A program made the position numbers and the translations under genes. A model generated the notes under the pieces. The model had not been told where the DNA came from, made no database searches, and saw only the letters and a list, made by a program, of their open reading frames with translations. Below, piece after piece: positions 1 to 7,539 of a stretch of 64,000 nt of DNA. The stretch is from the NCBI RefSeq assembly GCF_042684505.1, contig NZ_JBHULT010000006.1, positions 868,001 through 932,000 on the forward strand. Direction: 5' to 3'. Position 1 is the first letter of the stretch; the number at the start of each line of letters is the position of its first letter. The DNA comes from Salinimicrobium flavum. GTDB lineage: Bacteria > Bacteroidota > Bacteroidia > Flavobacteriales > Flavobacteriaceae.

Positions 1-136
1 TTTTTTAAGAGCCACTGTCATTTTTAAATATAGAGGCTAATTCAGTTTTCAAATACTCGTATTCTTTTGCTCTTTTAGTATTCAGGTAATCCCGTTGAAG
101 CTTTTATAATTAGGAATCTAACTTCGATGTTACTAA

Positions 137-1285
137 TTAATCATTTCCTACCGGTTTGAAAGTAAAAAGTTTAGAAGAAAGGTCACTTACGTATACGTTT
201 CCGGAGTTCGTAAAAGGATAAACTCCGAATGCTCCGTTAAATCCGTCGTTTGTTTGTGCTGGAAGAAATCTGTCCGTATCATATTCATAAATTAGAACAG
301 GGTTTTCAGGCGCAGAAATATCAAAAATTTTAAGGCCAGCACTGTAATAAGAAACATAGGCTAAATTATCTACGATATATAAATTATGAACACGCGAAGA
401 ATTGTCGTGTATTTCTCCGACCTGCCTGGGATTTGAAACATCTGAAATATCCCAGATAGCAATATCGGGACCACCCAAGATTGTAATATTTAATTGAGAC
501 CTGGCAAATTCATTAGTTATATAGAGGTAATTTCCATCGTTTGAAGTCCAGCCATTGTGATCATAACCTACACCGGCTTTTGCTGAACCAAGAAGGACAG
601 GAGAAGATGGATTGGACACATCATAAATGAAAGTGCCCATTTCCCCGTGAAAATCAAACATCCTTTCTCCTATAACCGAAATGTCATGAGATTCAGATTC
701 ATCTGAACTCCAGATGAGTTCAGGATTAGTTGGATCGTTGTTCAAATCATATATGGTTATGCCAAATACTATTTCTACGTCATCCTCTTTTAGGTGCCTG
801 CCGGTAAGGTATAAATAACCTCTGTCATCAATAAAAATGTTGTGAGAAGATGGAAATTCACCTACAGGCACAGGGTTTTCTGGATTTTGAATATCATAGA
901 TCATCCCGCTATTTTCAGAGGAGCCATCATGTGTGCCGTCAACTACATAAAGGTAATTTTGCCATAATTTTATATCAAAAGCAGCATACGGTGTTCTTGA
1001 AATAAGGTCTGGAGATCCGGAATCCGAAATTTCTATAATATAAAATTCTCTGTATTCAGAACTAATATTTCCAAACACTGCATACTCTTTTCCGTCCTGG
1101 CTAAAGCCCCAGACATCTGTGCCTTTATTTCCCGGGAATGTTGCAGAGGAAACAGCTTCAAATGGTTCTGCTTCTATCTCATTCTCATCTACTTCATTTT
1201 CATTTGTACCTACATCATCTTTAGAACAATTAAAAAAGAAAAGGGATATCAATAGAACTAACAATATGGAAACAGGCTTCTTCAT
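137..1285 (-). CDS. LVIVD-repeat surface lipoprotein
   Basis: 382 residues. The N-terminus is a lipoprotein signal peptide with a hydrophobic core and a lipobox ending at Cys20 (FFFNCSKDD), followed by an acidic linker, which suggests an outer-membrane lipoprotein. The rest consists of repeated blocks of the type 'xxYDIxNPxxPVxxG', 'IWDISDVSNPRQVGE' and 'LKIFDISAPENPVLI', the LVIVD repeat that builds a beta-propeller. The family has no firm biochemical role; proteins of this kind are common on the surface of Bacteroidota. It lies outside the cassette array: no attC-like site is seen on its left, and its right neighbour is the degenerate terminal site at 1406-1549. It is probably resident chromosome. 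The 136 bases to its left show nothing recognisable. Confidence 0.8.
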   Translation of the reverse strand: MKKPVSILLVLLISLFFFNCSKDDVGTNENEVDENEIEAEPFEAVSSATFPGNKGTDVWGFSQDGKEYAVFGNISSEYREFYIIEISDSGSPDLISRTPYAAFDIKLWQNYLYVVDGTHDGSSENSGMIYDIQNPENPVPVGEFPSSHNIFIDDRGYLYLTGRHLKEDDVEIVFGITIYDLNNDPTNPELIWSSDESESHDISVIGERMFDFHGEMGTFIYDVSNPSSPVLLGSAKAGVGYDHNGWTSNDGNYLYITNEFARSQLNITILGGPDIAIWDISDVSNPRQVGEIHDNSSRVHNLYIVDNLAYVSYYSAGLKIFDISAPENPVLIYEYDTDRFLPAQTNDGFNGAFGVYPFTNSGNVYVSDLSSKLFTFKPVGND

Positions 1286-1405
1286 AAAATTATATTTTTT
1301 AAAATAATGTCATCTCATATAGACTCTAAATTTTTTACTCCCATATTCTTCCTTAAGTATAATTTCTCCATCTTTTACTTATATGGGGACTAGGACCTGG
1401 ATCTT

Positions 1406-1549
1406 AAAGTCTCCCATCTTCCAGTTGGCGGAGTAATGGACGTGGATTTGTCGGACCTGTCGCGCAATAGGTGTGGTTAGTGTTGGTTTGTTGGTCAAGT
1501 TAATTATTTTCTTTCCGCCGCTGCCGTCTATTGGCGATGAACCGTTGTT
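1406..1549 (-). repeat. attC19, degenerate terminal attC-like site
   Basis: The right end has a good R'' (GTT at 1547, followed by TACACAGTATT, complementary to the 5' end of C19 at 2360-2370). The interior resembles the GGTTAACG-type sites (GTCTCC, GGCGGA, ATTTGTCGG), but at the R' end the core AAC-GTCTCC is changed to AAA-GTCTCC. It is the last site of the array and probably inactive at its outer end. Confidence 0.65.
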
Positions 1550-1563
1550 GTACACAGTATTTA

Positions 1564-2352
1564 TTACATTAATTCTATTTGAAATTTTGTTGCATCAAAT
1601 GCCATCTCCAATCCTTTCAGATTTGAATTAGATTTATTGGTTTTAAATAATTTATTCAAATATTTAGTCTGCTTATTTACATTTTCTGTATCACGTTGTA
1701 ATATTTGATACTTTAAAAGAATTAGATTGGCCGTAATATTCTCTGATATCATTAAATCGCCGTCTTGTAGAACCTTTTCAATAGTGCTTTTTACTTTGGT
1801 ATCATTCTCTGGTAATTCATCAAATAAATAGGCGTTTGCCAGGTCAGACTGAGACATTTTGGAATAATTATTTTGGTCAGACATATCTTTTCGATAAGTC
1901 ATTTTTTCACCATTTAGGAAATACCATCTTGTGTAGGAGTCATTCTCTATTTTGATTTCTTTTTCGAATGTTCTTTTTTTAGAACTCCAGTTTGTGAATG
2001 CAATTAATAGTTCAGTTCCATCATCTTTCTTTAAAACTGACATTTTGATTAAGTAGTTTCTTTTCCCAGGTTTTTCAATTTCAATTTCTAACGGTTGATC
2101 AACCGAAACATATTTTTTTATAGCCTTAATTATTGCAGAAACTTCCTTTGGGTTAGCATCTGGAAACAGGTTTTCTCTCAAGAACAAATCGAGATATAAA
2201 TAATGAGTTAAATAAAAATCATCCATTTTTAAATAATTCGATTCTTCCAGATTCTCTGACTTAATTTCAATTTTTTCTGATTGTGCAGTTGCAATACTTG
2301 TAAATAGCACTAAAAATGAAAGGATGGTAATTCTTTTAAGCATAATTTTCAT
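1564..2352 (-). CDS. Exported protein of unknown function (cassette C19)
   Basis: 263 residues from the start MKIMLKRI; a longer reading frame to 2385 crosses the cassette boundary at 2370 and enters the next attC, so the internal start is preferred (MLKRI at 2343 is equally possible). A signal peptide ends near IATAQ. The mature part is mixed alpha/beta, rich in Lys and Glu, with no motif I recognise. The start lies 18 nt inside the cassette, which leaves no room for a promoter, so expression depends on read-through. It is the outermost cassette, followed by the degenerate attC19. Confidence 0.7.
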   Translation of the reverse strand: MKIMLKRITILSFLVLFTSIATAQSEKIEIKSENLEESNYLKMDDFYLTHYLYLDLFLRENLFPDANPKEVSAIIKAIKKYVSVDQPLEIEIEKPGKRNYLIKMSVLKKDDGTELLIAFTNWSSKKRTFEKEIKIENDSYTRWYFLNGEKMTYRKDMSDQNNYSKMSQSDLANAYLFDELPENDTKVKSTIEKVLQDGDLMISENITANLILLKYQILQRDTENVNKQTKYLNKLFKTNKSNSNLKGLEMAFDATKFQIELM

Positions 2353-2367
2353 ATAAATATTGTGTAT

Positions 2368-2487
2368 AACGTCTCCGGTTAACAAAAGAGGCGTGTAGGG
2401 AAGAGCTTACTTTTTGGCGTAACGGGTTTTTCTAATGGAAATAAATGTATAAAATTATGTTTCAAAAAGCCATTTTTAATAACCGTT
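2368..2487 (-). repeat. attC18, type C site
   Basis: Type C: GGTTAAC near the left end pairs with ATAACC near the right; it shares GGCGTGTAGGGAAGA, TAACGGGTTTTTCT and AAAAGCCATTTTT with attC11 and attC3. It is separated from attC17 by only about 30 bp, so cassette C18 is a gene-less mini-cassette (about 2488-2516). Confidence 0.75.
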
Positions 2488-2514
2488 ATTGGCAAAAGTG
2501 ATTTGGTATTTACC

Positions 2515-2643
2515 AATTCCGGCCCGGTTAACGCAAGTTGCGGACTTGGGAAACTCAAATTTGTCGGTTAAATAATATTTTTAGAGGCAGTCAAAAATGT
2601 TATTTTTCAATGGTTTGCCGCTATTTGCTCGTTAACCGATGTT
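2515..2643 (-). repeat. attC17, type B site with altered R' core
   Basis: Type B: GGTTAACGCAAGT...CTCGTTAACCGATGTTG with the shared internal block AGTCAAAAATGT. The R' end reads CCAATTCCGGCC instead of the usual AACGTCTCCGG, so the C18/C17 junction has diverged. The R'' end pairs with the start of C17 (GTTGCCAACA both sides). Confidence 0.75.
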
Positions 2644-2656
2644 GCCAACAGTTTTT

Positions 2657-3208
2657 TTATCTGTTTATTAAAGTCAGATAATGAATTGCAAGAAATAACC
2701 TATGATCCGGATCTTTTAAATCTAAAGTTTCTACATTTCTTGAAACACCTGCAATAACTGATGGTTGAATGTCATTGACAATCTCAAAATTTTCTTTGTA
2801 CTTTTTAATTAATTCAGAGTATTCACCGATGCTCTCCAAATAGGAGAAATATTTGCCTTTTGCATTTAGGTTTATTGTTTCTTTTCTATCCTCTTGATTA
2901 TTGTTCCTTGTGTTTATCCAAATCTCATTAAATACCGATAATGTGAATAAGTTTGTGCTTAAGTTTTGCAATCCTTGGAAATTAGGAACTCCTCCTTTTT
3001 TAAACACCAAGTCAGAGAAATCCGTGTAGGCTTGCTCTTTTGAGTTTGTGCCGAACTCTGTCATAAGAGTCTTATCAAATTCCGCTACTATCATATTCAA
3101 ATCCGCTTCTTCATTAGAATTGAAAAGTCCGTTTGGATTGGAAATATCTCTTTGGTGCGCACAAGCACAAAAAGAGAACAGAATTAATATGGTGACAATT
3201 TTTTTCAA
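2657..3208 (-). CDS. Putative lipoprotein of unknown function (cassette C17)
   Basis: The reading frame is open up to 3271, but that upstream part lies across the cassette border (3220) inside attC16. The only start inside the cassette that gives a signal peptide is TTG at 3208, reading LKKIVTILILFSFCACAHQR: a short basic n-region, a hydrophobic core and Cys for lipidation. From there the protein is 183 residues, unknown family, mostly helical by composition. If TTG is not used, the gene is a fragment whose start was lost when the cassette formed. The stop lies 13 nt before R''. Confidence 0.6.
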   Translation of the reverse strand: MKKIVTILILFSFCACAHQRDISNPNGLFNSNEEADLNMIVAEFDKTLMTEFGTNSKEQAYTDFSDLVFKKGGVPNFQGLQNLSTNLFTLSVFNEIWINTRNNNQEDRKETINLNAKGKYFSYLESIGEYSELIKKYKENFEIVNDIQPSVIAGVSRNVETLDLKDPDHRLFLAIHYLTLINR

Positions 3209-3217
3209 ATTGTTGGC

Positions 3218-3341
3218 AACGTTTAAGCTATAAGTTCGTTGCGGAAAATATCTGAAGGACTTTTCCGCCAAGCCATAGCCACTGCTGAAAGATAAGAATT
3301 TTCGTAAGAAAATTCCGCCGCAATGACTTATAGGTGTTGTT
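3218..3341 (-). repeat. attC16, type E site (single copy here)
   Basis: 124 bp. It differs in sequence from all other sites in the window but keeps their architecture: AACG at the left, GTTG at the right, an outer inverted repeat CTATAAGT / ACTTATAG and an inner pair TTGCGG / CCGCAA. R'' (GTTGTAAAAAG) pairs with the start of C16 at 3541-3551. Confidence 0.7.
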
Positions 3342-3548
3342 GTAAAAAGTGTTTGTTTTGAGATTGTTTGCGTTTCTGATTGCGAATTGCCACCCCGGTA
3401 GGGGGAAGCCAGCGTACTACTTGCGAATCCCTCCGGACAGATTGGAAAGCCTTTTTGCGCAAAGAATTTCAGGTCCGATTACGTACAGATTTTAAAGTCA
3501 TCCTAATCCGCTTATTTGACCTTGAAAAACAGGAAGAACATTTTTTAC
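3342..3548 (-). other. Cassette C16, no convincing gene
   Basis: About 207 bp between two attC sites with good cassette ends (10-bp complementarity). The minus strand has no open frame longer than about 10 codons. A plus-strand frame (3380-3562) exists but uses TTG, opposes all other cassettes and runs into attC15. The stretch contains a small hairpin CCCC-ggta-GGGG near 3392. It may be a non-coding or RNA cassette. Confidence 0.55.
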
Positions 3549-3669
3549 AACGTCCCGTATAAAAACAGTGCGAGCTGGCGAGCGTGATTGTCCGCAGGAC
3601 AATCCGCTGAGCAAGTGAACACGATGTTTCGATTTGAGACTGAATTAAGCATTGTTTTTATATGTTGTT
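3549..3669 (-). repeat. attC15, type A site
   Basis: Type A: GTATAAAAAC at the left pairs with GTTTTTATA at the right; the centre is the palindrome GATTGTCCGCAGGACAATC. R'' (GTTACCTAC) pairs with the 5' end of C15 (GTAGGTAAC at 3958-3966). Confidence 0.85.
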
Positions 3670-3763
3670 ACCTACTTTAGCGACACATCCGAGTAAAAAC
3701 GCAACTTACCGAAGTCCGTATATAAAGTTCTACTTGCGTCAAATAGGTTTTAAAGTCCGCTGA

Positions 3764-3934
3764 TCATTTTTTCTTAAATTTTCTCTCAGAATATTGGCCC
3801 AACCAGTAGAAAGCTAATAAGGCAACCAGTCCGAATTTTGCGTATTCCTCCAAAAGTTCGAGTCGGTTTAAAGTCAGTAACAGTACCGCCATTAAAAGTA
3901 TCATTAGAAGATCAAAATGTATTTTTTTCATCAT
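3764..3934 (-). CDS. 56-residue membrane protein (cassette C15)
   Basis: A small open frame starting MMKKIHFDLL and ending ERKFKKK with stop TGA. It has a hydrophobic stretch around residues 8-20, a charged middle (LNRLELLEEY), a second hydrophobic stretch around residues 34-46 and a strongly basic C-terminus. This fits a two-helix inner-membrane protein with both ends in the cytoplasm. It is the only minus-strand frame of any length in cassette C15 and sits in the same relation to its attC as the other cassette genes. Family unknown. A start at the second Met (3931) is equally possible. Confidence 0.6.
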   Translation of the reverse strand: MMKKIHFDLLMILLMAVLLLTLNRLELLEEYAKFGLVALLAFYWLGQYSERKFKKK

Positions 3935-3963
3935 ATATTTTTTGGTCCGGAGCTATTGTAGGT

Positions 3964-4084
3964 AACGTCCCGTATAAAAACAGTGCGAGCGGGCGTGCGT
4001 GATTGTTCGCAGGACAATCCGCTGAGCAAGCGAGCACAAACTTTCGATTAGAGACTGATATAAGCATTGTTTTTATATATTGTT
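3964..4084 (-). repeat. attC14, type A site
   Basis: GTATAAAAAC / GTTTTTATA outer stem, central GATTGTTCGCAGGACAATC (one change from the usual palindrome). R'' GTTGTAAAAC followed by GTT pairs with GTTTTACAAC at 4388-4397. Confidence 0.85.
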
Positions 4085-4093
4085 GTAAAACGT

Positions 4094-4345
4094 TTATATG
4101 TTATACTTAATAATTATTGTAGCAAGAACAAAAAATATTGCTGCTCCCAACAAAGCGTTTGCAGTACTATGATCCATTTTATCAGTCCGATTTTTAGATT
4201 TTTTAGGTCCGAACAGGTACTCTTTAAAGGTTTCATTGGGCTTATTTGTCAGAAGTCCCCAAAGTGATCCGAATAACCAACGGGCTGAGCCTCCCAAAAA
4301 ATTGAAAAAGGTCACAACTATAGTTATTCCAATAATTTCATTCAT
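4094..4345 (-). CDS. Small membrane protein (cassette C14)
   Basis: 83 residues starting MNEIIGITIVV. Two hydrophobic segments (about residues 4-20 and 65-80) flank a polar, Lys-rich loop. The N-terminal helix contains aromatic and Gly residues (FFNFLGGSARWLFGSLWG). No family recognised. The start lies 52 nt inside the cassette; no TAnnTTTG box is visible in that leader. The stop lies 9 nt before R''. It is one of four consecutive cassettes (C15-C12) that end in type A sites and encode small membrane proteins. Confidence 0.65.
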   Translation of the reverse strand: MNEIIGITIVVTFFNFLGGSARWLFGSLWGLLTNKPNETFKEYLFGPKKSKNRTDKMDHSTANALLGAAIFFVLATIIIKYNI

Positions 4346-4394
4346 AATTTAAACTTTGATTTATTTCTTCCGCTACGCCTGGTTAATGTTTTAC

Positions 4395-4516
4395 AACGTC
4401 CCGTATAAAAACTGTGCGAGCTGGCGAGCGTGATTGTCCGCAGGACAATCAGGCGCAGCAAGCGAGCACAGGGTTCCGAATTGAGACAGGTTTTAGCATT
4501 GTTTTTATATAGTGTT
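4395..4516 (-). repeat. attC13, type A site
   Basis: GTATAAAAAC / GTTTTTATA stem and central GATTGTCCGCAGGACAATC. R'' reads GTTGTAGCCAG and pairs with TGGCTACAAC at 4824-4833. Confidence 0.85.
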
Positions 4517-4542
4517 GTAGCCAGTATTTTTTCCGTCCTTCA

Positions 4543-4821
4543 TTATCCACCAATATTCAAATTCCACAAGATAAGAAGTCCGATAGCCACAAGGACAATT
4601 TCAATCAGAAAAGCTTTTTTATAAGTCAGGTTTTTCATTAGTAATCGGTCTGCGACAAAAAGAAACAATGAAATTATCAAAGCGCCTACGGCATAAAGTC
4701 CGACAAGACTACTTCCTCCATCCAATGTCCAAAAATTGAACAAATGCAGCTTAAAGATGCTTAATAGCACCAAAGCAAGAATAGTCAGATTAAAGGGTGT
4801 TACTATTAGTTTCATTTTCAT
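4543..4821 (-). CDS. Small three-helix membrane protein (cassette C13)
   Basis: 92 residues starting MKMKLIVTPFN (MKLIV is a second possible start). Three hydrophobic segments are visible: about residues 8-25, 39-57 and 70-87, linked by short polar loops; the second loop is basic (RLLMKNLTYKK). No family recognised. The start is 12 nt inside the cassette, so it must be expressed from outside, and the stop lies about 26 nt before R''. Confidence 0.65.
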   Translation of the reverse strand: MKMKLIVTPFNLTILALVLLSIFKLHLFNFWTLDGGSSLVGLYAVGALIISLFLFVADRLLMKNLTYKKAFLIEIVLVAIGLLILWNLNIGG

Positions 4822-4830
4822 ATTGGCTAC

Positions 4831-4951
4831 AACGTCTCATATAAAAACAGTGCGAGCTGGATAGCTTGATTGTCCGCAGGACAATCAGGCGTTGCAAGCG
4901 AGCACGGACTTTGATTAGAGACTGGTTTAAGCATTGTTTTTATATGTTGTT
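4831..4951 (-). repeat. attC12, type A site
   Basis: Left arm ATATAAAAAC (G to A at its first base), right arm GTTTTTATATG; central GATTGTCCGCAGGACAATC. R'' GTTGTGAGACG pairs with GTCTCACAAC at 5549-5558. The stop codon of the 4927-5157 gene lies inside it. Confidence 0.85.
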
Positions 4952-5157
4952 GTGAGACGTCTTTTCTTTTTTGTTCTTCTAATCAGAAAAATGCAAATCA
5001 GAGTCAGAAACCCGAAGAAAAGTATTTCCAGCAGGTGTCCGAAAAATGACATAAAAATCAGTTCTTCTTTAAGAAGTAAGCTCTTCACAAAGCTTATCAA
5101 AGAAACAACGGCAACAATAAAGAAGACTGACGCTATGGTGTATAAAAATTTAATCAT
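4927..5157 (-). CDS. Small membrane protein, second gene of cassette C12
   Basis: 76 residues. Two hydrophobic segments (about residues 3-25 and 39-61) are followed by a basic tail (RRTKKKRR). The start codon overlaps the stop of the upstream gene (ATGA, 5154-5157), so the two are translationally coupled. The last residues, from TTTYKNNA, are encoded by attC12 itself and the stop TAA (4927-4929) lies within the site; the original cassette gene may have ended differently, or the site sequence supplies the stop. Family unknown. Confidence 0.6.
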   Translation of the reverse strand: MIKFLYTIASVFFIVAVVSLISFVKSLLLKEELIFMSFFGHLLEILFFGFLTLICIFLIRRTKKKRRLTTTYKNNA

Positions 5158-5501
5158 TGCTGTTCAATGTGAATTTGATCAAAAGTCCAGTTATCCAAAG
5201 GTTTTTTACTCATCAAAAGAATAACTTTTGCCTTAGCCTTTGTACCTTCAACTGTCGTTTCTATTTGAGCGTACTCTGAACCATTTTCCGATCTGGTACC
5301 GCCAGAAGGAAATCTTCCAAACTCTTGGATTTCTCCTATTTCTGCGATGAGTTCGGGACTGTTTGTCAGATGTTTTTTTGCTAATTCATATTCTTCTGAA
5401 TTGGAAATTTTAAGAGTATTTCCAATTGTCACTACTAAAATAAAAACTACTATACCTAAAACAACGTAAAGGATATACTTGAAAAATTTTGGTATTCTCA
5501 C
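5154..5501 (-). CDS. Coa1/Tim21-like single-pass membrane protein, first gene of cassette C12
   Basis: 115 residues. A basic N-terminus and one transmembrane helix (about residues 9-28) are followed by an extracytoplasmic domain. It begins SEEYELAKKHLTNSPELIAEIG, continues with a Gly-rich turn and beta strands (AQIETTVEGTKAKAKVILL) and ends with NWTFDQIHI. This layout matches the Coa1-like family (cytochrome oxidase assembly factor 1/Tim21 fold), where many bacterial members are of unknown function. I infer the fold from pattern only. It forms a two-gene unit with the next gene, the only two-gene cassette in the array. The leader is 57 nt long. Confidence 0.6.
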   Translation of the reverse strand: MRIPKFFKYILYVVLGIVVFILVVTIGNTLKISNSEEYELAKKHLTNSPELIAEIGEIQEFGRFPSGGTRSENGSEYAQIETTVEGTKAKAKVILLMSKKPLDNWTFDQIHIEQQ

Positions 5502-5555
5502 TATTGGTTTTGTTTAAAGAAATTCATTTGTAATCAGTTTTTTTAGATGTCTCAC

Positions 5556-5679
5556 AACGTTCCCGGTTAACGAAAGTGGCGTGTAGGGAAGACTTCACTT
5601 TCAGACGTAATGGGTTTTTCTTATGGAAATAAATGTAGGAAAATATCTCTTCAAAAAGCCATTTTTGTTAACCGTTGTT
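5556..5679 (-). repeat. attC11, type C site
   Basis: CCGGTTAACGAAAGTGGCG at the left, AAAGCCATTTTTGTTAACCG at the right; close to attC18 and attC3. R'' GTTGTGAA pairs with TTCACAAC at 5940-5947 (8 bp only). Confidence 0.82.
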
Positions 5680-5944
5680 GTGAATCAGTGGCGACACAGC
5701 TGAGTGAGCACCAAAGATTTGCCGTTATGTTTTCTCGTCAACCTGATTTTCCTTTTTTTATTTTCTCCAGACTGCTTTGTTACTTTTGAGATCCGCAAGA
5801 GTGAGAATAGTTAAAAACAGCAGAGTGGTGCGTATTATTTTTAATTTTTAATCCGGCTGAGTAAGTGTCCGTTTTTGTTTTCCAGGAAAAGAGTCGGAAA
5901 GTTTAATTTTTAACCGGTTTAGTGAGTCAGGAGCCATTGTTCAC
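5680..5944 (-). other. Cassette C11, no convincing gene, possible attC remnant
   Basis: About 265 bp. The longest minus-strand frame from ATG is 29 codons (MAPDSLNRLK..., start about 5937). Near 5721-5751 the sequence CCGTTATGTTTTCTCGTCAA resembles the right end of a type B attC (CCGCTATTTGCTCGTTAA), so this may be a decayed or fused cassette. Confidence 0.5.
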
Positions 5945-6069
5945 AACGTCACCGGTTAACGCAAGTAGCGGACTTTGGGAACGTGATTTATCGGTCAAGT
6001 TATCTTTTTAAAGGTAGTCAAAAATGTCATTTTAGATTGTCTGCAGCTATTTGCTCGTTAACCGATGTT
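5945..6069 (-). repeat. attC10, type B site
   Basis: CCGGTTAACGCAAGTAGCGG at the left, GCTATTTGCTCGTTAACCG at the right. R'' GTTATAGGCAG pairs with TGCCTATAAC at 7016-7025. The stop codon of the C10 gene (6068-6070) is formed inside R''. Confidence 0.85.
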
Positions 6070-6997
6070 ATAGGCAGTTTTTATATTTTTCAAGTTCTTT
6101 AGTGGTACAAGCAAATATGAATTCCTCAGATCTGTTGAAAACAATGTGGTTTAAAGAGTTTACTTGATCTTCTGTTGCTTTAATATGATCGAATTTCAAT
6201 CCCTCATCTTTGTAATGAATTTTTAGAGCAACTTTTGGACTTAAGGGATAATAAAACTCTAATGATTTAATATTTCCCAATTCATCTCTTTCATCCTCAA
6301 GCAAATTGGTGATCGGTTGGTCGGAAGTTATAAAGTCAATTTTGGAAATATTTTCAATAAAAATGAACTTTGTTTGTTTATAAAATCTCAGTCCGTTCGC
6401 CATTCCTGTGGCTAATACAAATGATATTACGTGAAAATATTTTGGAAGAATGGTTAAGTGATTCTCAAATTTCTGGCTAAAATTATTCTGCATTTTTTTA
6501 GTCCGGACATATTGAAAACATAGAAAAATTAAAGTTTTAATTAAAGACTCTTCATCTTCCAAAAACATCAAATCTTCAGGCTTTTCGACCAACATCAATT
6601 TATGTCCGAAATTTTCAAAATCCGAATGAAAATCTTCCATCAGATTAACCTTCATTAGATCCAATTTTTCTTCTATTTCGGATTTCTGTTTGGTTGGGAG
6701 GTCATTGGATTCTAATATTCTCTTGAATCTGGAATAAGTTGTAAAGAGATTGAAGTACTGTTGGTAAATTTCTTTTGTGTCATCATTACTTAGGTTAGAA
6801 ATTAATTGTTTTAGAACAATCTCCTCCTCAACAGTAAATTCTACAAGTGAGTAATAGAATCTTTCTTGTGCAACACCCATTAAATTTGGTGTAGCGATTT
6901 TCTTTTCTTTTTTAATGAGAGCAGGGATTATATCCTTTGAATTAGACCAGGATCTAAGATAATTCCTCCAAACATAATGTTGTCTTTTCTTTTTAAT
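6068..6997 (-). CDS. DUF4238 family protein (cassette C10), non-ATG start likely
   Basis: The first ATG (6880, MGVAQERF) would give 270 residues. The same frame stays open for 39 more codons upstream and encodes KKKRQHYVWRNYLRSWS, which matches the conserved DUF4238 N-terminus (HYVPxxYLRNF type). The frame is closed by TAA seven codons beyond, with no ATG, GTG or TTG between, so ATT at 6997 is the best candidate start; the cassette begins only 28 nt further up. Near the C-terminus, DFITSDQPI and EFYYPLSPKVAL are also typical of DUF4238. Function unknown; some members are linked to defence islands. The final codon and stop fall in the R'' box. The start is the uncertain part of this call. Confidence 0.7.
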   Translation of the reverse strand: MKKKRQHYVWRNYLRSWSNSKDIIPALIKKEKKIATPNLMGVAQERFYYSLVEFTVEEEIVLKQLISNLSNDDTKEIYQQYFNLFTTYSRFKRILESNDLPTKQKSEIEEKLDLMKVNLMEDFHSDFENFGHKLMLVEKPEDLMFLEDEESLIKTLIFLCFQYVRTKKMQNNFSQKFENHLTILPKYFHVISFVLATGMANGLRFYKQTKFIFIENISKIDFITSDQPITNLLEDERDELGNIKSLEFYYPLSPKVALKIHYKDEGLKFDHIKATEDQVNSLNHIVFNRSEEFIFACTTKELEKYKNCL

Positions 6998-7022
6998 GTT
7001 TCGCTCTATTTAAATTGCCTAT

Positions 7023-7147
7023 AACGTCTCCGGTTAACGCAAGTAGCGGTTTGGGAAACATATTTTATCGGTTAAGTTATCTTTTTAAAGGTAGTCAAAA
7101 ATGTCATTTTAGAGGGATCTGCCGCTATTTGCTCGTTAACCGATGTT
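7023..7147 (-). repeat. attC9, type B site
   Basis: CCGGTTAACGCAAGTAGCGG / CCGCTATTTGCTCGTTAACC. R'' GTTGTGCCCAG then TAT pairs with ATATTGGGCACAAC at 7529-7542, broken only by the position-11 mismatch. Confidence 0.87.
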
Positions 7148-7525
7148 GTGCCCAGTATTTTTTTCTTTTTCTTTTTCTTTTGTCAATATGGTCTTCAAAT
7201 CATATCCATATTCACCATGTCGACCACCGGCCCAGCTTTCGTAAAGCAGTCGAATTGGAGTTTTACAAGTCGGGCAATAATAGTCAAGAAAAGAATTTGG
7301 TTTGTTAATCACCGATTCCGTTGTAAATCTTTCAAATTCAAGTTGATCTGCATGCGATAAATTTGAATAATCCGAAAGTTGATGTTTTTTCAAGTCATTA
7401 AAGCCAATCGAGATTTCATCATTGCAAGTCGGACATTTTATGTTTGAGGTCGGATAAGTTTCAAAGTCCTCATAGCTGTTGAAACTGGTCTTCTCTGTCA
7501 GGTTATGGATTTTGATTTGGTTCAT
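7136..7525 (-). CDS. Zinc-ribbon protein of unknown function (cassette C9)
   Basis: 129 residues from MNQIKIHNLTEK. The frame is open to 7579, but that part crosses the cassette border at 7542. Two CPxC pairs (KCPTCNDEI and YYCPTCKTPI) about 50 residues apart form a probable zinc ribbon. The C-terminal part contains ESWAGGRHGEYGYDLKT and a run of Lys-Glu. The last residues (GHNIG) and the stop TAA (7136-7138) are encoded within attC9, so the gene runs into its recombination site. The start is 17 nt inside the cassette. No specific family recognised. Confidence 0.7.
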   Translation of the reverse strand: MNQIKIHNLTEKTSFNSYEDFETYPTSNIKCPTCNDEISIGFNDLKKHQLSDYSNLSHADQLEFERFTTESVINKPNSFLDYYCPTCKTPIRLLYESWAGGRHGEYGYDLKTILTKEKEKEKNTGHNIG

Positions 7526-7539
7526 TTCATATTGGGCAC

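Noticed and set aside
1..1408. LVIVD lipoprotein as a further cassette
   Set aside because: GATGTTACTAATT at 124-136 resembles an R'' end, but no complementary sequence is found at the right end (1290-1408) and no attC fold on the left within the window.
3380..3562. 61-codon plus-strand frame in cassette C16
   Set aside because: It uses TTG, runs against all other cassette genes and ends inside attC15; its translation looks like a repeated non-coding flavobacterial element rather than a protein.
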